Shown in pieces: positions 46,154 through 56,000 of a DNA stretch of 64,000 bases. The notes beneath the pieces are model-generated. The model saw nothing but the letters and a program-made list of their open reading frames with translations. It did not search any database and had not been told where the DNA came from. Source of the stretch: Gemmataceae bacterium (GTDB taxonomy: Bacteria > Planctomycetota > Planctomycetia > Gemmatales > Gemmataceae); the NCBI GenBank assembly GCA_009692005.1, contig SHZZ01000003.1:115143-179142 (forward strand). Direction: 5' to 3'. Each line of letters opens with the position of its first letter. Within the stretch, counting starts at the first letter, position 1. Made by a program: the position numbers and the translations under genes.

Positions 46154-47299
46154 CTAGCGGGTCAGCAGGCAATTAACCCAATCGCCCTGCTGAAAGGCCC
46201 CCAGGCCAGGCGCCATGTCCACACCCAGTTCCAATTCCTTCAATCCAGAAACATCCAAGTTCACTTCCACCGGACCGGTTTCCAGCGAAACATCCCGCCA
46301 GCGGCCAAGTTCTTTTCCCGATGAACGAACCCAAAAGTCCCCTTTTCCCAACCGGCCATGAATTTCATCCATGCCTAACCAGGCCATAAATCTTTTGTTC
46401 ATCGGTTCCAGCACGACCTTTACTGAAGAGGATCCTTTCAGGGCGATTCCCCGTGTGAAACAACTGCCCCCCAGGAAAAACTCCCTCGACTCGGGTGGTG
46501 TAACTCCCGTGGCATCGCTGGAAGTTAAAAACCGCGCCGACCCCATCCAGGTTGCCTCCACCAAGTTTTCAACAGGAAAACGAACCGGGCTGCCGCCGGC
46601 TATTTCCCCATGCACCATTCCTTTCTCCAGCTTGCTCTTTTCTAAATGAAAACGGGCGCCGGATTTCAAACAAACCCATAGGGCGGCTGCCGGCGCGTCT
46701 TTCTTTCCCGCCCCCTCCTGGGTAAAGAGCAGGGCGGAAATCCGGCCAATCGGGTACTTCACTTTTCCCTGGGCCCCTTCCCACCCAATTTGGTCCTCCA
46801 GTGTTTCCAAAATTCCCTCCAGCCGGTCGGAGTTTTTTAATACCAGCAGATCCTTCTTCAACGATAATTTCAGCAAGGAACTCAAGTAGGATCCGCGGTC
46901 GATTATCCCTTGAGGTTTATCCCACCAGGCCAGCCGGGCTTCAAGAACTGAAACCCCCGCTCCCTTGCCGGTGAATTCCAAATCCGGTGAATCCAAACGG
47001 AGCAGGTCGTCAACAAGTTCGATTTTCGTAAAGGAAAGAGAATCTTCACGGGAAAACCAAAGGGAGTTCTTGGCCAGGGGCGGTGGCCGCCTGGCGTCTT
47101 TGCGGGTTAACAAGGTAGGGTTGTCCAGGCGAACGGGCTTCCCGTCTTGGGCCAGGGTAAAACCTGAATTCGGTCCCCAGGAGGATAAAGTCCCTTCGGT
47201 TTTTTTGCCGTCCGTTCCCCGGACTTCAAAAACCTCTTGCCCCTGGGATATACCAAGGGAAAACAGCAGAAGAAAAATCCCGCCTGCCAGTTGCTTCAT
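46154..47299 (-). CDS. NPCBM/NEW2 domain secreted protein
   Basis: A 381-residue protein with a signal peptide (LAGGIFLLLFSLGISQG). The C-terminal region (about residues 235-381) resembles an NPCBM domain, a carbohydrate-binding-like beta-sandwich: FFLGGSCFTRGIALKGSSSVKVVL, FMAWLGMDEIHGRLGKGDFWVRSSGKEL, and LELGVDMAPGLGAFQQGDWVN. The N-terminal half is unassigned. The start at ATG 47299 is fixed by an ATGA overlap with the preceding gene's stop (47298-47296). It is the last gene of the MoxR/VWA unit and may bind surface glycans. Confidence 0.8.
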   Translation of the reverse strand: MKQLAGGIFLLLFSLGISQGQEVFEVRGTDGKKTEGTLSSWGPNSGFTLAQDGKPVRLDNPTLLTRKDARRPPPLAKNSLWFSREDSLSFTKIELVDDLLRLDSPDLEFTGKGAGVSVLEARLAWWDKPQGIIDRGSYLSSLLKLSLKKDLLVLKNSDRLEGILETLEDQIGWEGAQGKVKYPIGRISALLFTQEGAGKKDAPAAALWVCLKSGARFHLEKSKLEKGMVHGEIAGGSPVRFPVENLVEATWMGSARFLTSSDATGVTPPESREFFLGGSCFTRGIALKGSSSVKVVLEPMNKRFMAWLGMDEIHGRLGKGDFWVRSSGKELGRWRDVSLETGPVEVNLDVSGLKELELGVDMAPGLGAFQQGDWVNCLLTR

Positions 47300-48402
47300 T
47301 TTTGCATGATGGGAAGGTAGTTGTTGGGAGTTTGCAAAATGATGCAAGCCATGGCCGTGCCATAATGGGCGCAGACCTGGTCGAACCAGGATCCGTCGGC
47401 GCGCTGCTTGGTGATCAATTCGTCGCGGATGGCGGGAAACCACTCGGTCCAATAGGCGGCCCCGGCGGTGTACATGGCCTGGACGGCGTAATAGTGGCCG
47501 TAAAAGTAATGCATATCGAGCCTGGGGAAAGGGATTCCGGAAGGCTTGGACTGAAGGAGAAACCGCAGACCGGCTTCAATTTCCGGCCCTTCGTAAAGGC
47601 CCGAGGTGTACAGGGCCACGACGCCGGCTGCCGTGCGGGCAAATCCCATCTGGCTTCCGCCGCCACCCTGCGCCATGTAGCGGAACCACCCTTCCCTTTT
47701 ATCCTGGCAGCGTTTGACATATTCCACACAGCGATCGACCCGCCCCTTGGGCACCACGATACCGGCGTTGCGCGCAGACCGCAGCGCCATGATCTGGCAA
47801 ATGGTCACGCTGATGTCGGCGTCCTTGGGTACGGGCAAGTACCGCCAGCCGCCCTCTTGCGTTTGGCTATCGAGAATCAGTTTCACTGCCCGGTGCAGAG
47901 TGTCGTTGACACGAACGCGCAAATCCTTGTCGGGTACCATGCCCTGGACTTCCCCAAGAAACAGGGTGGCGAAGCCATGCCCGTACATGGGCCCATGGGG
48001 AGAAGCCTGGGGATTATGCAAAAAGCCCGGGTGATTGCCTTCACGGTTTTCCTGGGACAGAATGTACTTCAGGGCTCCGGTGACGACTTTGCCAAAGCGG
48101 CCGCGCTGCGGTTGATGCCCGCCGGCCATGAAGGCCAGGGCAGCCAGGCTGGTTATGGCCACATTACCCGAATAGCCTGAGGTGCCAAAAGAGCCGTCCG
48201 CCCTTCGACGGGAAGCAAGATATTCCAAACCCTTTTCCACGGCCCGGTCGGCTTCACCGGTCATCATTCCCTTGGCCTGGGATCCATCTGGCAGGGCCGG
48301 GCCTTTTTGGGGTTTCTCTTGGGCCAGGGAAGCGGCCATCGAGGACATGCCGGCCAGTAGAGACCCTTGCAACCACCTTCTTCGAGAAAAAATAGAGGTC
48401 AT
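47296..48402 (-). CDS. Squalene-cyclase/prenyltransferase-repeat protein (twin-arginine secreted)
   Basis: A 368-residue protein with a twin-arginine-like signal (SRRRWLQGSLLAGMSSMAASLA). Alpha/alpha-toroid repeats follow: GLEYLASRRRADGSFG, ILDSQTQEGGWRYLPVP and ITKQRADGSWF (QW-like motifs of terpene cyclases). The DxDD motif of true squalene-hopene cyclases is not seen, so it is probably a non-cyclase toroid, as in many planctomycete squalene-oxidase-repeat proteins located beside VWA genes. Overlaps of ATGA at both ends (48402-48399 and 47299-47296) lock it into the MoxR/VWA operon. Its role there is unknown; the toroid could bind a hydrophobic or peptide ligand. Confidence 0.82.
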   Translation of the reverse strand: MTSIFSRRRWLQGSLLAGMSSMAASLAQEKPQKGPALPDGSQAKGMMTGEADRAVEKGLEYLASRRRADGSFGTSGYSGNVAITSLAALAFMAGGHQPQRGRFGKVVTGALKYILSQENREGNHPGFLHNPQASPHGPMYGHGFATLFLGEVQGMVPDKDLRVRVNDTLHRAVKLILDSQTQEGGWRYLPVPKDADISVTICQIMALRSARNAGIVVPKGRVDRCVEYVKRCQDKREGWFRYMAQGGGGSQMGFARTAAGVVALYTSGLYEGPEIEAGLRFLLQSKPSGIPFPRLDMHYFYGHYYAVQAMYTAGAAYWTEWFPAIRDELITKQRADGSWFDQVCAHYGTAMACIILQTPNNYLPIMQK

Positions 48403-49286
48403 CGTTTTTTCCTCGATCCTTTCTCAGCGACGCGGGCATAGTATTTGCGAATCATCTCGTCGTACTTGTCCATGAATTGGCGATTGCCCGCGTAAGCGTT
48501 TAACTCTGCCCGTAAGGTTTCCGGCAGGTGTCCCCAGACTTCCTTGAAAATATCGGAGGCGGGGTTGAGTCCGCCGGGGGGGCTGTCTCCGCCGCCCTTG
48601 CCCGATTCATTCCCCTTGCCGTCCTTTGGATTTCCACCCGGGGGATTCCCTTTGCCGTCCTTGTTTTCTCCTTCCTTCCCATTCCCCATCTGCGGGTTAT
48701 CGCCCTTCCCTTGTTGATTTCCCTTGGCCTGGTTGCTGCCCCCTTTTCCCTGCTGCTTGCCCTGTCCTTGTTTCTTGGCCTGGCTTGATCCTTTTCCCTG
48801 AGATTTTTGGCCCTTCTTTTGACCTCCTGGTTGGTTCTTTTCTCCCTTTTGCCCTTCCGACCCCTTCATGTCGTTTTTCTCGGAATCCTCGTCATTTTGC
48901 TCTTGTTGCTTTTTCAGCAAACGGTCGAGGTCATCGAGAATGTCTTTTTGCTTTTGCAGAGTTTTCTCGCTGGCATCGAGGTTGGCCAGGTTTTCCTCCG
49001 CGGCCTTCACATTCTTTTCAATCCGCTGAAAGAGTTCCTCCTCGGAAGGCCCCTCGGGAAGCCCTTCACCTGGGAGCATTTTTCCATCCTCATTTTTTTG
49101 CGCCCCTGGATTGTTCTCTCCCGCCTTTTCCTTGGCGGGCGCCTTGTCCTTCGAGGGGTTTTCCCCCGGCATCGGCTTTTTCTTTTTCAAGCGAACGGGT
49201 GGATCGTCCGTGCCCGGCTCTTGCGATTCCAGCCAAGAGCCAGCCCAAAGGACCAGGCAAATACCCAACAGAAAACGCGCCATCAT
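48399..49286 (-). CDS. Secreted charged low-complexity protein
   Basis: A 295-residue protein starting at ATG 49286, which overlaps the upstream stop (ATGA). A signal peptide (FLLGICLVLWAGSWLESQ) is followed by a Lys/Pro/Glu stretch, a coiled-coil segment (LFQRIEKNVKAAEENLANLDASEKTLQKQKDILDDLDRLL, about residues 85-125), and a Gly/Gln/Lys/Asn-rich low-complexity run (about 130-235). A folded C-terminus ends it (IFKEVWGHLPETLRAELNAYAGNRQFMDKYDEMIRKYYARVAE). The tail composition echoes the giant protein at 26185-30006, and the C-terminal motif resembles one found next to VWA operons in other planctomycetes (recollection). Function unknown. Confidence 0.75.
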   Translation of the reverse strand: MMARFLLGICLVLWAGSWLESQEPGTDDPPVRLKKKKPMPGENPSKDKAPAKEKAGENNPGAQKNEDGKMLPGEGLPEGPSEEELFQRIEKNVKAAEENLANLDASEKTLQKQKDILDDLDRLLKKQQEQNDEDSEKNDMKGSEGQKGEKNQPGGQKKGQKSQGKGSSQAKKQGQGKQQGKGGSNQAKGNQQGKGDNPQMGNGKEGENKDGKGNPPGGNPKDGKGNESGKGGGDSPPGGLNPASDIFKEVWGHLPETLRAELNAYAGNRQFMDKYDEMIRKYYARVAEKGSRKKR

Positions 49287-52200
49287 GGGTTATTCTCCAG
49301 AGGGTTTTTCCCCGCTTCTCCCAAGAGAAGCTCCAGCAGTTCACCAATTTCACGCTGATCTTTTTGAAGTTGGAGCATTTCTTTTCGGACAGCCTCCGGC
49401 ACCCTGGCCCCCTGGGGATATTTGGCGCCGTGCGCCTGGGTCCGCTGGTGGAGATCAGCCTGCAGGTTGCGCAAGAGTTTTAACTGGGCCAGGGAAGCAA
49501 GGCCGCGGTTCTGTCCATCCATGCCGGCGCCACCCTCCATGCCCCCTTCTCCTCCTTCACCGGTATTGCCATTCCTGTCCCTTTCGGCTTGCCTTCTTTC
49601 CTGATTTTCCATCCGGGCAATTTCCTCGTGCAGGGCATCCTGAAACTGCGTCAGTCGAGTCAGAGCTTCTTGCTGTTTGGGAATTGTCAGTTCGGCCAAG
49701 GGCGGACCGCGCAGGCCGGTGCGAGGGTTGCGTTCGCCTGTTTTGGCTGCTTCCTCCATGGCGGCGACGGCTAGAGAAATCACCTTGAGAAAGACCGGCA
49801 ACTCGGTCAGCTCTCTGCTGGCGATCGACCGGGTTTCCGAGGCCAGACCCGCTTGAGCCCCAGTCATGCTGCCAATGGAAATCACCTGCCCCCGGGACCA
49901 AAGCCCCTTCTCTTTCAGCAGTAAATCCAGCCTCTGGCTTTCCAGCAGCAGCGCTTTTTGCCTTTCAAGTATTTGTCGCATCAAGTCAGCGGCTTGCTCA
50001 AGTTTCTCACGCTGCAAGCGGTCTTCCATTCGTTTGGCGGCGCGACGAACTTCCTGCAATTCTCGTTGCAGCTTTTCCTCGATGTCCTGCTCCTTGGGTT
50101 CCATCCCGCGGGTGAGGGCTTGCGCGTCTTTTTTTAGCTGTGCTGCGGCCTCTTCAAGTTCCTCCCCGGCCTCGACATCGTTCATGCGGCTAAGAGTTTG
50201 CGCCATCTCCTCCAACTTGTTGGCCAGGCGGTTCATTTCCTGAGCTTGGGCCTGGCGGGCTTGAGCCTTCTCCTGGGCGTTCTTCAACGCGGCCGTTTCC
50301 TTTTCCTTTTTCTTCAAGCGCTCCAGGTCGTCCTTGGCCTTTTCAATCTCTTTTTCAATTTCTCGCAGTTTTTTGGCCAGTTTCTCGCTCCGTTGCTTCG
50401 ACTGATCCTCCATTTTCTCGAGCAGGTCCTTCATACCCTCGGCAGCGCGGGATTGTTTTTCCCCAGCCTCGGCTAGCTGGTTTGATTCAATTTCCTTGCT
50501 GGCCTTGCGCATTGCACCCGGAGTTTCCTGAACGCTTTTCTCTTCGAGGGCGGCGCTAATTTTCTCTTTCATGTCCTTGTCGAAGCCAGCGCGGTTGCGC
50601 GCCGACCGATCAAGTTTTTCCATCAGCTCGCCGGTTTTCTCCGCCAGGTTTTTCTGCTCGCGGGCAATTTCCTCGAGCTTATCTTTCTGCATGGGGGTCA
50701 GTTCGGAAGGTTGCTTCCCAGCGGCCAGAGGGTCTTCCCGCCGAAGATCCTCGACCTTTCTTTTCAAATCCTCCTGTTTGGAAAGCGCCGCGCGGGATTC
50801 ATTGCGCAGTTCCTGCAGCCCCGCCCAGGGTTCCAGCCCCTTGAGAATCTCATCGAGCGATTTTTCAATCTCCGCCTGCGTTACTCGGGCCATGGCCATC
50901 GACTTTTTTACCTCGGCGGCCTCTTCCTTTTTTCCCACCTCCATTTTTTCCAGCCGCTTTGATGCATCGCCAAGTTGAGGCTCCACCTTGGCCAGCGGCC
51001 CTTCCGCGAGGTTCTCTAATTTCTTGGCCAGCCCTTTCAATTCATCCGAGGCATCGGAAGAGCGCAGTTTGTTCCACTCGGACAATTTGCGCAGGTTGTC
51101 GATTTCCTTGCGCACGCCGTTCTTCGGCTCTCCCACCCGTTCGCGAACATCGCGTTGGGTTTGCGCCGCCTTTCTTAATTCGTCAAAAGCCTGGGCAGGG
51201 TCGCCATCGCTTTCCTGCATCTTTTTCCCCGCCTCCCGGGTTTGCCCGGAAGCTTTGATCTGCGCTTCGCGAACCTTGAGTATTTCTTTGCGAATCTTGT
51301 CCTGTTCCTTCCCCATGACCAGATCAAGGTCGTTGCGGTCAACCACCCGAATCTCGACCCAATCGCTGGCTCCAGCAGGTTTCAAAGGCAGTACATCATC
51401 AAAATCATCTGCGGCGAAGCGAACCAGCACTCGATCGCCCGCTTTCAAGCTTTCCCCACCCGCCTTCTTGATCTCTTTCAGGTCGATATGTTTGCTGGCC
51501 TGTGTAGAGGTGGTTGCCTTCTCCCCTCGCGGAGGGACGACTCCTTTGTTTTCCAAAAACAACTCTTCCTTTTTTAGGCTCTTTTCCCGGGCCCCGGCTG
51601 CAGACTCAACCCAAACGGAGCGGATGCCAAACTGGCTATCCTCTGCTTGAGCTTCCAGATCAATTGCGGCGCCGGGGAGCAAGGGGATCCCGCCGGAGAG
51701 CGAAAGCTGCGAGATCAGTTTCACCTGAGGCGCCGGGTCAAGGTGAAGATGAATTTCAAACTGGCGGGTGGCGTAAAGGTGATTGGCATCCTCGGCCACC
51801 AGGGAATAAATCCCAGACGCCAAGGGGTGAAAGCGAATGGACAGGCGGTCCTTGGCCGGATCGAGCAAGGCGGTTTTGGCCGCCAGGGTTTCCACGGCCA
51901 TGGCGGAAAGAACCGCGGCCTCCAGCGGCTGGTTGCTTGAGTACAAGGCAGCGGCAATGGCGCCTGGTAGTTCCTTGAACTCGGGAAGGATTTCTAATCG
52001 AACAGTTTCCAAGGGCCGGTTGACACGGGCCTGTAAAAACACCCGCGAGCCATAAGGCAGGTCCACCCGGCTGATGCCTGCTGACAGTTCTTGTTCCGGC
52101 TCCAGGCGAGTGTAGAGCGGGTGATACACTTTGCCATTTGGCGTGGGCTTGCCCTCATCAGGAATAAAGGAGGGGGGATCGAGAACCTCCACGCTCACGA

Positions 52201-53065
52201 GGCGGGATTCGGCATCGCCGGCGTGGACCTGGAATTGGAACCCGCCGGGATATTGCATGGGGTCGAGCCGGGCTTGCATGCGGCCGACGCCGCTTTCCGG
52301 ATCGATTTGAATTTCGCTGACCAAAGAGGCAACGACTTTGCCATCCTTATAAACCGTGGTCCGGCCGCGGGAAGGAATCTCCCCTTCCACCTTGGCGGTT
52401 ACCAGCAGGCTTTCGTTGGTGCCAATCTTTTCCTTCACCGGGTCAAGAGAAAGCAGGGTGCGGGTGGGCCAAGGGGTGGCGGCATAAGGAAAGAAGAAGC
52501 GCGACATGCCGACGAAAGCTGTTCCAGGCGCTTTGGAAAAGAGCAATACGCAAACAAAGCAAACCAGGCCCAAGCCCATTAGGGAAATGCCGACTCCGCG
52601 CACTTGAACTTTTTTATCCAGGTCCTGGGTAATCGCCTTGCCCCAGGCTTCCACAACCACGCGGGTGCGCATCTCTTTCGAGGTATCCGCCACGGAGGCG
52701 GGGTCTTGAATGAAGTGAACCGCGCTGGCGAGATAATCCTTCATCTGGCCATCGGTGGATTCCAGGGAGATGGATAAATTCTTGAGGCTGTTAGCGCGGC
52801 GGAAGAAAGGAGGCAGCAGGAAAATGAAGGCACCTGCCTGCCAGGCGCACCAGGCGGCCAGCAACAAGGCTCGTTTCCACCCAGCCAGGTTGAAATTCAA
52901 ATCCCAGAAGATAAACAGGGCCAGCAACCCAAGAGACGAAATGGCCAAGCAGGCCAGCCCGCGCAGGATGCCCTGGGTCCGTTGCCTCCAGGAAAGGAAT
53001 TCCATCAGACGCAAGAGGCGTTCGGCCTCGGGGCAATTTTCCGGTTCAAAGGGCTTCTGGAACAT
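49283..53065 (-). CDS. DUF4175-like membrane protein with long coiled coil
   Basis: A 1260-residue protein with a strong ribosome binding site (AGGAGGGGA) before ATG 53065. Membrane helices lie near residues 35-55, 63-85 and 155-176. An Ig-like extracytoplasmic region (about 200-560) contains repeated beta segments (ESLLVTAKVEGEIPSRGRTTVYKDGKVV). A long, highly charged coiled coil (about 600-1040, for example MARVTQAEIEKSLDEILKGLEPW and KLREIEKEIEKAKDDLERLKKKEKETA) follows, then a folded C-terminus. The layout resembles DUF4175-type proteins, a call I make with moderate confidence. It lies between the BatA/VWA fusion (18-base gap) and the charged secreted protein (ATGA overlap), and it is a likely paralogue of 26185-30006. 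Confidence 0.75.
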   Translation of the reverse strand: MFQKPFEPENCPEAERLLRLMEFLSWRQRTQGILRGLACLAISSLGLLALFIFWDLNFNLAGWKRALLLAAWCAWQAGAFIFLLPPFFRRANSLKNLSISLESTDGQMKDYLASAVHFIQDPASVADTSKEMRTRVVVEAWGKAITQDLDKKVQVRGVGISLMGLGLVCFVCVLLFSKAPGTAFVGMSRFFFPYAATPWPTRTLLSLDPVKEKIGTNESLLVTAKVEGEIPSRGRTTVYKDGKVVASLVSEIQIDPESGVGRMQARLDPMQYPGGFQFQVHAGDAESRLVSVEVLDPPSFIPDEGKPTPNGKVYHPLYTRLEPEQELSAGISRVDLPYGSRVFLQARVNRPLETVRLEILPEFKELPGAIAAALYSSNQPLEAAVLSAMAVETLAAKTALLDPAKDRLSIRFHPLASGIYSLVAEDANHLYATRQFEIHLHLDPAPQVKLISQLSLSGGIPLLPGAAIDLEAQAEDSQFGIRSVWVESAAGAREKSLKKEELFLENKGVVPPRGEKATTSTQASKHIDLKEIKKAGGESLKAGDRVLVRFAADDFDDVLPLKPAGASDWVEIRVVDRNDLDLVMGKEQDKIRKEILKVREAQIKASGQTREAGKKMQESDGDPAQAFDELRKAAQTQRDVRERVGEPKNGVRKEIDNLRKLSEWNKLRSSDASDELKGLAKKLENLAEGPLAKVEPQLGDASKRLEKMEVGKKEEAAEVKKSMAMARVTQAEIEKSLDEILKGLEPWAGLQELRNESRAALSKQEDLKRKVEDLRREDPLAAGKQPSELTPMQKDKLEEIAREQKNLAEKTGELMEKLDRSARNRAGFDKDMKEKISAALEEKSVQETPGAMRKASKEIESNQLAEAGEKQSRAAEGMKDLLEKMEDQSKQRSEKLAKKLREIEKEIEKAKDDLERLKKKEKETAALKNAQEKAQARQAQAQEMNRLANKLEEMAQTLSRMNDVEAGEELEEAAAQLKKDAQALTRGMEPKEQDIEEKLQRELQEVRRAAKRMEDRLQREKLEQAADLMRQILERQKALLLESQRLDLLLKEKGLWSRGQVISIGSMTGAQAGLASETRSIASRELTELPVFLKVISLAVAAMEEAAKTGERNPRTGLRGPPLAELTIPKQQEALTRLTQFQDALHEEIARMENQERRQAERDRNGNTGEGGEGGMEGGAGMDGQNRGLASLAQLKLLRNLQADLHQRTQAHGAKYPQGARVPEAVRKEMLQLQKDQREIGELLELLLGEAGKNPLENNP

Positions 53066-53083
53066 ATTCCCCTCCTGGCGCCA

Positions 53084-56000
53084 CTATAACAGATTCAGCC
53101 TTCTACGAAGAAACCAATCCAAGCCCAAGCAGGCCAAAGCGAGGGCAAAAAGTGCGGGATGATTCCACAAGTCTCGAGGCGGAGTCGGCGCTGGCGCCGC
53201 CGCCTGGAACCCCGGCGGAATGCCACTGGGCAATTCTCTCGCCTGGGCCAGGGAAAAATACTTACCCCGAGTTTGCTCCGCCGCCCGAATCAAGTCGGCC
53301 TCGGCCATCTTCAACCGTTCCATCTCCAAGGGCGGAGGAAAGACCTTGCATTGCGCCTTGGGAACTGGGTCTAGGCTAGGTTCCACCAAGGTGAATTCGT
53401 ATTGGCCATCGCGGGCGTTTTCGATCACCCCTTCAAAGGAGCTGCTGCTTCCCGCCACGGGTGAAAGCGCCAGGGTGCGCGACTCCCTTTCGCGGCCGCC
53501 TTGAAGAGCCTTTTTCTCCACGCCAACGCGGACTTGGCCGGCAAGGCCTGGGTTTTGCCCGCCCCCGGGAAACCGGGCCAGCACGCGAATGGGATCGCCC
53601 CGCCGATAGGCGCCCTGGCGGTCGAGTTTCAACTCGGTTTTCCCCGTCGTGCCGCGAGCAAGATACCGGAGTGTCTGCACCCAAAACTGGTTGTAATATG
53701 CCTGGTCTTCGCGAAAGCCCCAGCGCCAGGTTTCATCAAAGCCGAAGAAGAGGACCCGGCCGGCGCCATAGTACTGTTGGATCACCAAGGGGAAAGCGCC
53801 GCGCTGCAAGGCGCCTTCGCCTCCGCCAGGCAAAGTGGCCAAGACCTCCGCCGCCTTCTTCGCCGAGTACCCCGAGGCATGCCAGAAGAGGTCGCGCAGT
53901 TTGGCCCAGGTGTCCGCATTCTCTTTTTCATCCGGGTGGAAACGGAAGATGGGGTGAACCTGGCCGGCGGGAGTCAGCAGGGGCTTGAAGCCGGCGAAAA
54001 TTCCCTCCTCGGGTTCATTGTCCACGGACCCTGGTTGAACTTCAACAGGCAGGGCGTCGCGGATGGGGGTGTTGGCAAAATCCCGGGGAAGATGGCGAGG
54101 CCCGGCCACGAAAAGCAGTCCGCCCCCCTTCTCCCGCACAAAATCCGACAGGTCTTGCAGGAAGGCGCTGGCCCGGGGGTTGTCCCGAGGCCGGGGATCA
54201 AAATCTCCCAGAACCACCACATCGTATTGAAACAGCTCCACTCGCGTGGGAAAACCGGCGATGGCAGTCTTGTCCTGCGCCGGGAAATCCGGGTCCGCTT
54301 CCAGCAGCAGCACACTCAAATCGATCAGCTTCTTTCCTCCCGGAATCAAGGCTTGTCTTTCCATGATCATCTTGAGGTAATGGTACTCGTACCTGCGGCA
54401 GCCCTCGACATAGAGTACACGGGCCGTTTTGGCCGCCTGCACCTGTATCACCTTGATCCCCCGGTTGTTTTCCAAATCAGACTCTCCCCGCACTGGGGGA
54501 ATCTCAATCTCGTATTCAATCCGCCCTTCCTTTTTCGGCCGGTGGCCCAGCCGCGCCAGGACGGGCGTGCCATTCGGGTCAACCGACACTTCTTGCCGAT
54601 CGAGTATTTCCGGGCTTCCCTTCTCGCGAAGAAGCACTTCGGCCTTTAAATCGCTGAAGCCGGTGGCAGCCAGACGCACATCGAACACAGCCTTGTCGCC
54701 AAACGCCAGTTCATCCGGGGCCTGGATGTCCCTTAAGGCGATATCCTTGGGGTCGAGCCCTTCGCCAATACCAACTGGAAAGAGAGGCACCCCTGCTTGC
54801 GAGGCGTATTTGGCCACGCGGCCGAGGTCTTCGCCATCGGTGACAATGCCATCGGTCAAAAAGACTACGCCGTTGAGTGAGGCTCCGCGGAAATCGTTGA
54901 GCACTTGCCTCCAGGAGGCGCCGAGCCTGCTGGAATCGTGGAAAGAATCGGCGCGCAATTTGGCGATGGCCTCCAGTGCGGCGGGGATTTCTTCACGCTT
55001 GGAAAGGGTGGCGATGCGCTCGGCCTGAGCGGAACAGCGGTAGAGGTGCAAGCGGAAGCGGCGTGAAATCAAGCGCTGCAGAAAGTCCCCATCCTTTTCG
55101 CTTAAAAGGCCCTGGACCACGCTCAAACGCGTGGGAGCCCGGCCGTCCCGAGAGCCCAATTCCGCATACAACCGTGCCACGCCTTCGCCCTGGTAGCGGT
55201 CGGAATAGCTCATGCTTTGCGAATCGTCAATTACAATGGCCAGATCGGGCCAGGACATTTTTTCAAACCCGAGGCTGATCCGCGGGAGAAGAACCCACAG
55301 CAGAATGCCCCAGAACCCCAGGCGCAGGCAGACAAGGTGCAAGGTTCCCAGCACCATTTTTCCGCGCAGGAGGGGCCAGGTCATTGCCAACAACCCGGCC
55401 AAAAGCGCCAGGATCGCCCCAAGGCGGAACGACGGCGCGGTCAACACGCGGGGGAAAGACTCCTGCTCTCTTAATTTCCATTGCAAACTCTCGCCTTCGC
55501 CGGCGCCTTCCAGGCCTAAACGGGCCTCCCATTCACTGCGGGTTTGGTTGCCCATGAAGCCGAAAAAATCGCCTGTGGAACTTTCATGAGCCAGGGTAAA
55601 AACCAACAACCCCAAAGCCAGCAGACAAAGGATGGAAAGGGAATTGAGGAGCCAGCCAAGCCCCTGACCGGGCCTGGTCCCGGGCGACCTGCCGGAATCG
55701 AGATACCAGGAGAAGAGGAATTCCGCCAGGGCCAGGAGAACGACGAGGAACAACAGGTATCCCGCTATTTTTCCTCCTATTACTCCTTTTACCCCTCCTG
55801 CAGCGGCGCCCTCATGCTGGGCCCCTTCCCAGGGAACTTCCCAAAGGTTTTTGGCAATTGCCAGTTTGCCCCCGGGGTAAGCGAGCTTGATTTCCTCGGG
55901 AGCCGCCCGGGTCAGGTCCGATTCATTGGAAAGGTCGCCCTTATTCACCGTCATGGGATTGACTGCGAAGCAATTCAACACGGGGGAATTGGGGTAGCGC